Shown in pieces: positions 12,826-16,830 of a DNA stretch of 16,830 bases. Positions within the stretch are counted from its first letter, which is position 1, and every line of letters begins with the position of its first letter. The stretch covers positions 1-16,830 of the forward strand of contig JAKAFD010000014.1 of the NCBI GenBank assembly GCA_021818075.1, in the 5' to 3' direction. A program made the translations under genes and the position numbers. Source of the DNA: a bacterium. Its GTDB lineage: Bacteria; Patescibacteriota; Patescibacteriia; Patescibacteriales; Patescibacteriaceae. The notes beneath the pieces were generated by a model. It searched no databases. It saw only the letters and a program-made list of their open reading frames with translations, and was not told the DNA's origin.

Positions 12826-12847
12826 AACTTACAATTAACTTACAATT
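12826..12847 (+). repeat. 11-bp direct tandem repeat in the leader of the 145-residue gene
   Basis: AACTTACAATT occurs twice in direct succession (12826-12836, 12837-12847, the last base shared with a following T-run), followed by a looser TTTACAACT. It lies in the untranslated leader between promoter and Shine-Dalgarno sequence. Function is unknown. Confidence 0.6.
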
Positions 12848-12869
12848 TTTACAACTAATAAGGAGTGTT

Positions 12870-13307
12870 ATGGAAGAATATTCCGAACTCATTGCTGAAG
12901 TTTTAACCGAACAGCCAGCCACTGAGCCGTTGAGTGAAGCGGACAAGCAAGTTTTGTTTGAACAAACGGCACCGCTGTTAGCCAAAGTTATTAATCACGG
13001 AAAAACCATCAAGGAGAAAAGAGGGGGCAACAATTTCAGACTTGACTGTCTTTTGGTCAATGGCGAAGGAACAATGAAGCTGGCCAACTTTTTAAACGAC
13101 CGTCACTTACCAGAGGTTGAACAGGCCACCGGTTTTTCCAAAGTGCGGTTCATCACTTTTGACCACGTATTGGACCACAGCACCAAAAAATTAGCCGGCT
13201 TGATAAACCTTGAACTAATCTTGCCGCTCAATACCAGTGGTGAAATTCTTGATAAGCATAAAACTATTGAGCAATTCACCACTTTGAAAAATTTAAAAAG
13301 ATTGTAA
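12870..13307 (+). CDS. soluble protein of unknown function
   Basis: A 145-residue protein that I do not recognise. It has no signal peptide and no membrane segment. The N-terminal part (about 1-50) is acidic and helical in character, with SEADKQVLFEQTAPLLAKVI. The rest alternates short strands and helices: NFRLDCLLVNGEGTMKL, FSKVRFITFDHV, and GLINLELILPLN. The HVLDHSTKKLAGL stretch carries two His but no known metal motif. Gene evidence is good: strong promoter, long leader, AAGGAG Shine-Dalgarno sequence 4 nt before ATG, and an intrinsic terminator right after the stop, so it forms a single-gene unit between two minus-strand genes. Its leader holds an 11-bp tandem repeat that might bind a regulator. 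Confidence 0.82.
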   Translation: MEEYSELIAEVLTEQPATEPLSEADKQVLFEQTAPLLAKVINHGKTIKEKRGGNNFRLDCLLVNGEGTMKLANFLNDRHLPEVEQATGFSKVRFITFDHVLDHSTKKLAGLINLELILPLNTSGEILDKHKTIEQFTTLKNLKRL

Positions 13308-13325
13308 GAAAAAAATGTTAATTAA

Positions 13326-13348
13326 GGGAACCGCTGGTTCCCTTTTTT
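13326..13348 (+). terminator. intrinsic terminator of the 145-residue protein gene
   Basis: A perfect 7-bp stem GGGAACC (13326-13332)/GGTTCCC (13336-13342) with a GCT loop and a T6 run (13343-13348). A weaker T-rich tract on the other side may also serve the convergent AAA+ gene. Confidence 0.9.
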
Positions 13349-13353
13349 ATTTT

Positions 13354-16077
13354 TCATAAAGCGGCGGCTTTGCGCACCTGGACCTCGCCCCGATCGTCAA
13401 TCACCACCGTGTCGCGGCGTTTTAATTCGCCGGCCAAGAGTTTATTGGCGATAACATTATCAATTTTATCCTGCAACAAGCGGCGTAAGGGCCGAGCGCC
13501 GAATTCCGGTTCCCAGCCGGCCGCGGCTAAAACTTGCAAACCGGCGTCGCTGATGTCCAAACCCATGCCTTTGCCTGCCAGCAAAGCGGCGGTCTGCTTA
13601 AGCATCAAACGGGTAATGGCTTTAACATCGCCCGGCGTCAGCGGCTTGAAGACGATAACGCCGTCAAAGCGATTGATTAATTCCGGCCGCATTTTTTCCA
13701 CCAAATATTTATCCACCAGTTCGACGCGAATTTTTTCCAAATCGGTGCCGGCGCGGACTTGCTCCTGAATGTAAACTGCGCCGATATTGGAGGTGGCGAT
13801 AATAATGGAGTTGGTAAAATCAATGGTGCGGCCCTGTCCGTCGGTCAGGCGGCCGTCATCCATCACTTGTAAAAATAAATTTAAAATATCGGGATGGGCT
13901 TTTTCAATTTCGTCCAAGAGCACCAGCGAAAACGGCGCTTGGCGGACTTTTTCCGTCAAGTACCCCAGCGTACCGTCGGGTGCGCCAATCATTTTATCCA
14001 CGCTCTCGGCCAGTTGGTATTCGCTCATATCCAGACGAATCATATAATCGGCGTCGCCGAAATAAACCGCCGCGATGGTTTTGGCCAGCTCGGTTTTGCC
14101 GACGCCGGTCGGACCCAGAAATAAAAAGTTGGCAATCGGCCGTTTGCCTTCCCGCAGTTCGGCGCGGGCGCGGCGCAAACTGGCCGCCACCACTTTCACC
14201 GCTTCCTCCTGATCCACCAGGCGTTCGTGAATCTTGTCTTCCAAATTTAAGAGCAACTGGCTTTCCGCTTCGCTGACGCGCGCTACCGGCACATGGGTTG
14301 ATTCGCTGATGACGCCGGCCACATCATCGCCGACCACCAGCGCCTGTTCGCCTTTGGCTCTGGCCGTGGCCACGCCGGCTTTTTCCAGCACGCCAATCGC
14401 CTTCTCCGGCAAATACTGGTCGTGAATATAGCGGCCCGATAACTTGACGGCCTGGGCCAAAGCGTCGTAGGTGTAATAAATTTTAAATTTATTTTCCAGC
14501 CAGGCAATCTTGCTTTCAATCATTTGAATGGCGGCGTTATCATCCGGTTCGCTAATTTCAATTTTAGACATGGCCTGGCCCAAAGGACCGCCCTCCAAGC
14601 TGCGGGTATAATGCTCCGGCGTGCAGGTGGCTAAAACATAAACGCCCTGCCGCGTGATGGCCGAAGCCAGAATTTCACTCAAATCCAAACTCTCTTCGGA
14701 ACCGGCCGATAAGCCGGTGGCGTTTTCAATATTCTGCATGTATAAAATAATGTTGCCGGCGCGCGCGGTTTCGCTAATGGCCGCCAGCATCCTGTCCTGC
14801 GCTTCGGCCGGGGCCGCGCCGCCCAGCAAGCGGGCTAAATCCAATTCCAGCAAACGCTTGTCTTTTAACATCGCTGGCACTTCTTCGGTCACCATCAGCT
14901 GGGCGATACCTTCGGCGATTTCATTTTTGCCCACGCCTGCCGGACCGACCAAAATCACGCCGCGCTGGCCGCTGTCCAGGCGTTCAAAGACTTGTCCGAT
15001 TTCTTTATCGCGGCCGACGCAGACATCCAGCCGGCCGAATTTGGCCCCATAAGTCAGGTCAAAAGAAAATTGGTCTAAAAACGGCGTGGCCACGGCCGTA
15101 TAAGCGCGATCCATATTGGAACCGGGTTTGAAGCGGGCCATTTTTTTATACAGCTGATAATTATGAAGCAGCCGGTCATTGATTCTGGCCCAAGCCACGG
15201 TATTAGTCAGTTTATCCTCGTCAATAGCCAAATCGTAAAAAATTTCCGCCAGCAATTTATCGGCGCGCCACAAAGGCAGGAGCACATCCGCCGGTTTTAT
15301 TTGGTTCTGATTTTGGCGGTAAGCGTCGGCATAAGCTGCGGCCAGCACTTGTTTCACTTCCGTTGATAATAACGGCGCGCCGGCCTGGGGCTGAATGGTT
15401 GTCAGTTGATGGCCGATTTTATCCAGCAGCTTGGCGCCGTCCACATTCATCCGCACAAACAAGCCGGCCACCTGGCCGCTGACCGTTAATAAATTATAAA
15501 ATAAATGCAAACTGGTAATTTGCGCATGTTTAAGCCGGCTGGCCAGTAGATAAGTTTTTTCCAACACCGCCGTCAGTTCTTCGTCCAAAGCGGCGGCGGC
15601 GTTAATTTTACCCGCCTTGGCAATGGCCGGCCAGTCGGCCAGCTCCGCTCCCGGCTTAAATTTACTGATTTTTTGCGCATCATAAAAACGGCGACGATGA
15701 CGATAAATAACCAGCATATCAACCGCCAGACTCAACCAAAAAATCAGCACCCAAATACTTTTATGGCGCCAAAATAATAAATCGTTAAAGCTGGCCACTG
15801 GCGCCGGCAATTGAGTGTACCACCAAATAACCGCTGCCACGCCCAGCACGCCAGCCAGCATTAAAACGCCGTCCAGCACCGCATAGACAGTCTGTTTGAG
15901 CTGGCGCAAAACAATCAGCGGCCAGGATAAATTAACGGCGGTATAAATAAATTTACCGTCCAGACTAACGCCGCTGCCCAGCCCCCGGCAAGTTTGGCAG
16001 CGCCGGCCATCGGCCAAACCGCTGCCGCCGCAAGCCGGGCAAACCATTATCGGCGAAATTGTTAGTTTGTCGGCCAT
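13354..16077 (-). CDS. membrane-anchored ClpC-like double AAA+ protein with N-terminal zinc ribbon and inactive first ATPase module
   Basis: A 907-residue protein. Order: a DnaJ-type zinc motif, CPACGGSG (13-20) and CQTCRGLG (27-34); two membrane helices (about 66-88 and 104-125, then RHRRR on the cytoplasmic side); a Clp_N-like helical domain (about 158-300); AAA1; AAA2. AAA1 is degenerate: Walker A ends GKN (384-385) instead of GKT/S, the Walker B Asp-Glu is Gln448-Asn449 (ILYMQNIEN), the KYRG pore loop reads GGAAPAEAQ, and the ERRF Arg fingers are absent. AAA2 keeps Walker A GPTGVGKT (655-662), Walker B LLDEIEKAHPD (720-730), Arg finger INRFD (Arg803) and sensor 2 GARPLRR (860-866), but its pore loop is GTLGY instead of GYVGY and is about five residues shorter. 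There is no ClpB-type coiled-coil middle domain and no visible VGF/IGF ClpP loop. It follows the small membrane protein by 1 nt. Client and function are unknown. Confidence 0.92.
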   Translation of the reverse strand: MADKLTISPIMVCPACGGSGLADGRRCQTCRGLGSGVSLDGKFIYTAVNLSWPLIVLRQLKQTVYAVLDGVLMLAGVLGVAAVIWWYTQLPAPVASFNDLLFWRHKSIWVLIFWLSLAVDMLVIYRHRRRFYDAQKISKFKPGAELADWPAIAKAGKINAAAALDEELTAVLEKTYLLASRLKHAQITSLHLFYNLLTVSGQVAGLFVRMNVDGAKLLDKIGHQLTTIQPQAGAPLLSTEVKQVLAAAYADAYRQNQNQIKPADVLLPLWRADKLLAEIFYDLAIDEDKLTNTVAWARINDRLLHNYQLYKKMARFKPGSNMDRAYTAVATPFLDQFSFDLTYGAKFGRLDVCVGRDKEIGQVFERLDSGQRGVILVGPAGVGKNEIAEGIAQLMVTEEVPAMLKDKRLLELDLARLLGGAAPAEAQDRMLAAISETARAGNIILYMQNIENATGLSAGSEESLDLSEILASAITRQGVYVLATCTPEHYTRSLEGGPLGQAMSKIEISEPDDNAAIQMIESKIAWLENKFKIYYTYDALAQAVKLSGRYIHDQYLPEKAIGVLEKAGVATARAKGEQALVVGDDVAGVISESTHVPVARVSEAESQLLLNLEDKIHERLVDQEEAVKVVAASLRRARAELREGKRPIANFLFLGPTGVGKTELAKTIAAVYFGDADYMIRLDMSEYQLAESVDKMIGAPDGTLGYLTEKVRQAPFSLVLLDEIEKAHPDILNLFLQVMDDGRLTDGQGRTIDFTNSIIIATSNIGAVYIQEQVRAGTDLEKIRVELVDKYLVEKMRPELINRFDGVIVFKPLTPGDVKAITRLMLKQTAALLAGKGMGLDISDAGLQVLAAAGWEPEFGARPLRRLLQDKIDNVIANKLLAGELKRRDTVVIDDRGEVQVRKAAAL

Positions 16078-16078
16078 A

Positions 16079-16444
16079 TCAGGTTAGTTGCCAGATTAAT
16101 TGCCATAAAATAACGAGCGGCAAAGCCAGCCAAGCCAGCATGACCGCCACACCCAAAACCAAAAGAATAGCGAACCAGAGGCTGCGGAAAATAATCTGCA
16201 CGATACGCATGCCGATGCTGATGAGGATACCGGTTAAATCGCGCTGGCCGTACATCGGCACAAAAATATTTTTCAGCCAGACTACCAAATTTAAACCCCG
16301 CAAACTGTCCGCCCAAAACGAATTAACGGTTTTAGCCAGCTCTAAAAATCCCCGGGTGTACCACCACAGCGGGAATAACGCTAAATCTCTAGCCAAACCT
16401 AAAACAATCTGCCCGAAATAAAACAAAAAATTATTAGTTGGCAT
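16079..16444 (-). CDS. small membrane protein paired with the AAA+ gene
   Basis: A 121-residue protein with hydrophobic stretches at about 5-30 and 85-118 and an amphipathic middle. A conserved-looking core reads WLKNIFVPMYGQRDLTG (residues 56-72) followed by IVQIIFRSLW (81-90). I recall a similar core in unannotated Candidate Phyla Radiation proteins; that is memory only. Its TGA stop is 1 nt from the ATG of the membrane AAA+ protein (TGATATG), so the two are almost surely one transcript with coupled translation and may form one membrane complex. The ATG at 16442-16444 is 9 nt from a perfect -10 box, implying a leaderless mRNA; there is no Shine-Dalgarno sequence. Function is unknown. Confidence 0.85.
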   Translation of the reverse strand: MPTNNFLFYFGQIVLGLARDLALFPLWWYTRGFLELAKTVNSFWADSLRGLNLVVWLKNIFVPMYGQRDLTGILISIGMRIVQIIFRSLWFAILLVLGVAVMLAWLALPLVILWQLIWQLT

Positions 16445-16453
16445 AACAATTTT

Positions 16454-16481
16454 ATTATATCATAGGCCTAAGGAAAAACAA
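16454..16481 (-). promoter_or_regulatory. extended -10 promoter of the membrane AAA+ operon, leaderless arrangement
   Basis: On the minus strand TGA-TATAAT (perfect -10 at 16454-16459, extended by TG), with a weak TTGTTT (16476-16481) at 16-nt spacing. Only 9 nt separate the -10 box from ATG 16444, so the mRNA should have a leader of 0-3 nt. Confidence 0.65.
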
Positions 16482-16510
16482 AAAAAGACGCCCCAATATT
16501 AATCGGGGCG
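16481..16510 (-). terminator. intrinsic terminator of the gene at the right edge
   Basis: On the minus strand CGCCCC (16505-16510) pairs with GGGGCG (16489-16494) around a 10-nt loop, followed by TCTTTTTTT (plus-strand A-run 16480-16486). It separates the edge gene from the AAA+ operon, whose promoter -35 lies beside the T-tract. Confidence 0.8.
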
Positions 16511-16524
16511 CTCAATCTAATATT

Positions 16525-16830
16525 TTAACTATTCGCCGGAATCTTAATTTCAAAGCCGCAAATTCTCTTGTCATGAATTTCCTCAATCACTGGCGAACCG
16601 AAAGCTTCTGCCAAAATATCCCTCAAAGTCTGGCCGGCTTGCCAATCATCAAGGCTGATTTTCAGGGAATTTTGCGCGACATTATGCAGGCAACAAAAAT
16701 ATAATGTTTTGCCCGATTTAACCACGCTGACTATAATTTGCCGCTTATGGATTAAATCGGCGGCGGTACGGCAAAAATTTAGCGCCGCACTGTTAGCCGA
16801 CTTGTGGCAAAAAATCCTAAAACCGACAAC
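16525..16830 (-). CDS. C-terminal part of an unidentified protein (cut by window edge)
   Basis: The frame is open from the right edge to TAA at 16525-16527, giving at least 101 residues without a start. A GTG at 16723-16725 is internal and has no ribosome site, so it should not be taken as the start. The end reads KTLYFCCLHNVAQNSLKISL, then TLRDILAEAF and a final FEIKIPANS. The alternation of strands with CLHNV and LRDIL faintly recalls the C-terminal beta domain of GH13 alpha-amylase/sucrose phosphorylase-type enzymes, but no catalytic part is in the window and I do not rely on it. It has its own terminator 14 nt after the stop. The 5' end must be read from the neighbouring sequence. Confidence 0.7.
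   Translation of the reverse strand, partial: VVGFRIFCHKSANSAALNFCRTAADLIHKRQIIVSVVKSGKTLYFCCLHNVAQNSLKISLDDWQAGQTLRDILAEAFGSPVIEEIHDKRICGFEIKIPANS

Noticed and set aside
13354..16077. Calling the AAA+ protein ClpB or ClpC outright
   Set aside because: It lacks the ClpB middle coiled coil and a visible ClpP loop, has a zinc ribbon and membrane helices, and its first ATPase module is inactive, so a standard name would mislead.
16525..16725. Complete 66-residue gene starting at GTG 16723-16725
   Set aside because: The frame stays open to the window edge, there is no ribosome site before the GTG, and the upstream codons look coding. It is treated as the 3' part of a longer gene.
1..16830. tRNA or rRNA genes
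   Set aside because: No cloverleaf-like segment with T-loop GTTCRA or rRNA core motifs was noticed in the short gaps; a tRNA scan would settle it.

Overview
The window looks like chromosome from a Patescibacteria (Candidate Phyla Radiation) bacterium. The signs are very short intergenic gaps, a reduced but intact peptidoglycan cluster, a MurG with Ser in place of the His of GGTGGH, a pared-down Fe-S assembly operon, a bL21 gene without its usual bL27 partner, and a membrane-anchored Clp-type AAA+ protein paired with a small membrane protein. This is a judgement from gene style and protein motifs; no marker here fixes the class. TGA acts as a normal stop (for example at 16079-16081, where the next gene starts after a 1-nt gap), so the TGA=Gly code of Gracilibacteria/SR1 is not supported.

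Layout. 1-3932 (minus): a tight run of small membrane protein, mraY, ftsW, murG and murC (cut by the left edge), i.e. lipid I/II synthesis and septal glycan polymerisation; murD is not between mraY and ftsW. 4006-5181 (plus): a shortened, catalytically degenerate GspE/PilB-type ATPase divergent from that operon. 5291-7694 (minus): rrf2-like regulator, iscU, nfu-type and iscS/nifS. 7790-8069 (minus): a small two-helix membrane protein gene with its own promoter, ribosome binding site and terminator, broken by a one-base frameshift at a run of eight T. 8180-10624 (plus): dnaB, ybaB/ebfC, recR. 10836-11228 (plus): a secreted protein resembling a free-standing subtilase propeptide. 11315-12769 (minus): rplU and a WecA/MraY-like glycosyl-1-phosphate transferase. 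12870-13307 (plus): a protein of unknown function. 13354-16444 (minus): small membrane protein plus a membrane-anchored ClpC-like protein with a dead first ATPase module. 16525-16830 (minus): the 3' part of an unidentified gene cut by the right edge.

How it fits together. Most of the window is housekeeping: cell wall precursors (mraY, murG, murC, possibly the WecA-like enzyme), Fe-S assembly under an Rrf2 regulator, and replication/repair (dnaB, ybaB, recR). The most distinctive pieces are the membrane AAA+/small membrane protein pair, the isolated propeptide-like secreted protein, the degenerate secretion-type ATPase and the frameshifted membrane protein gene.

Two DNA-level patterns stand out. 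First, six separate intergenic spots carry degenerate tandem arrays with an exact 7-nt period but different words (CACGCAA-like three times, ATTTGGN, AATTAAA, TTAGCNN). Second, core genes have no Shine-Dalgarno sequence and several have a -10 box so close that the mRNA should be leaderless, whereas the three genes for small unrecognised proteins have clear promoters, 37-63 nt leaders and good Shine-Dalgarno sequences.
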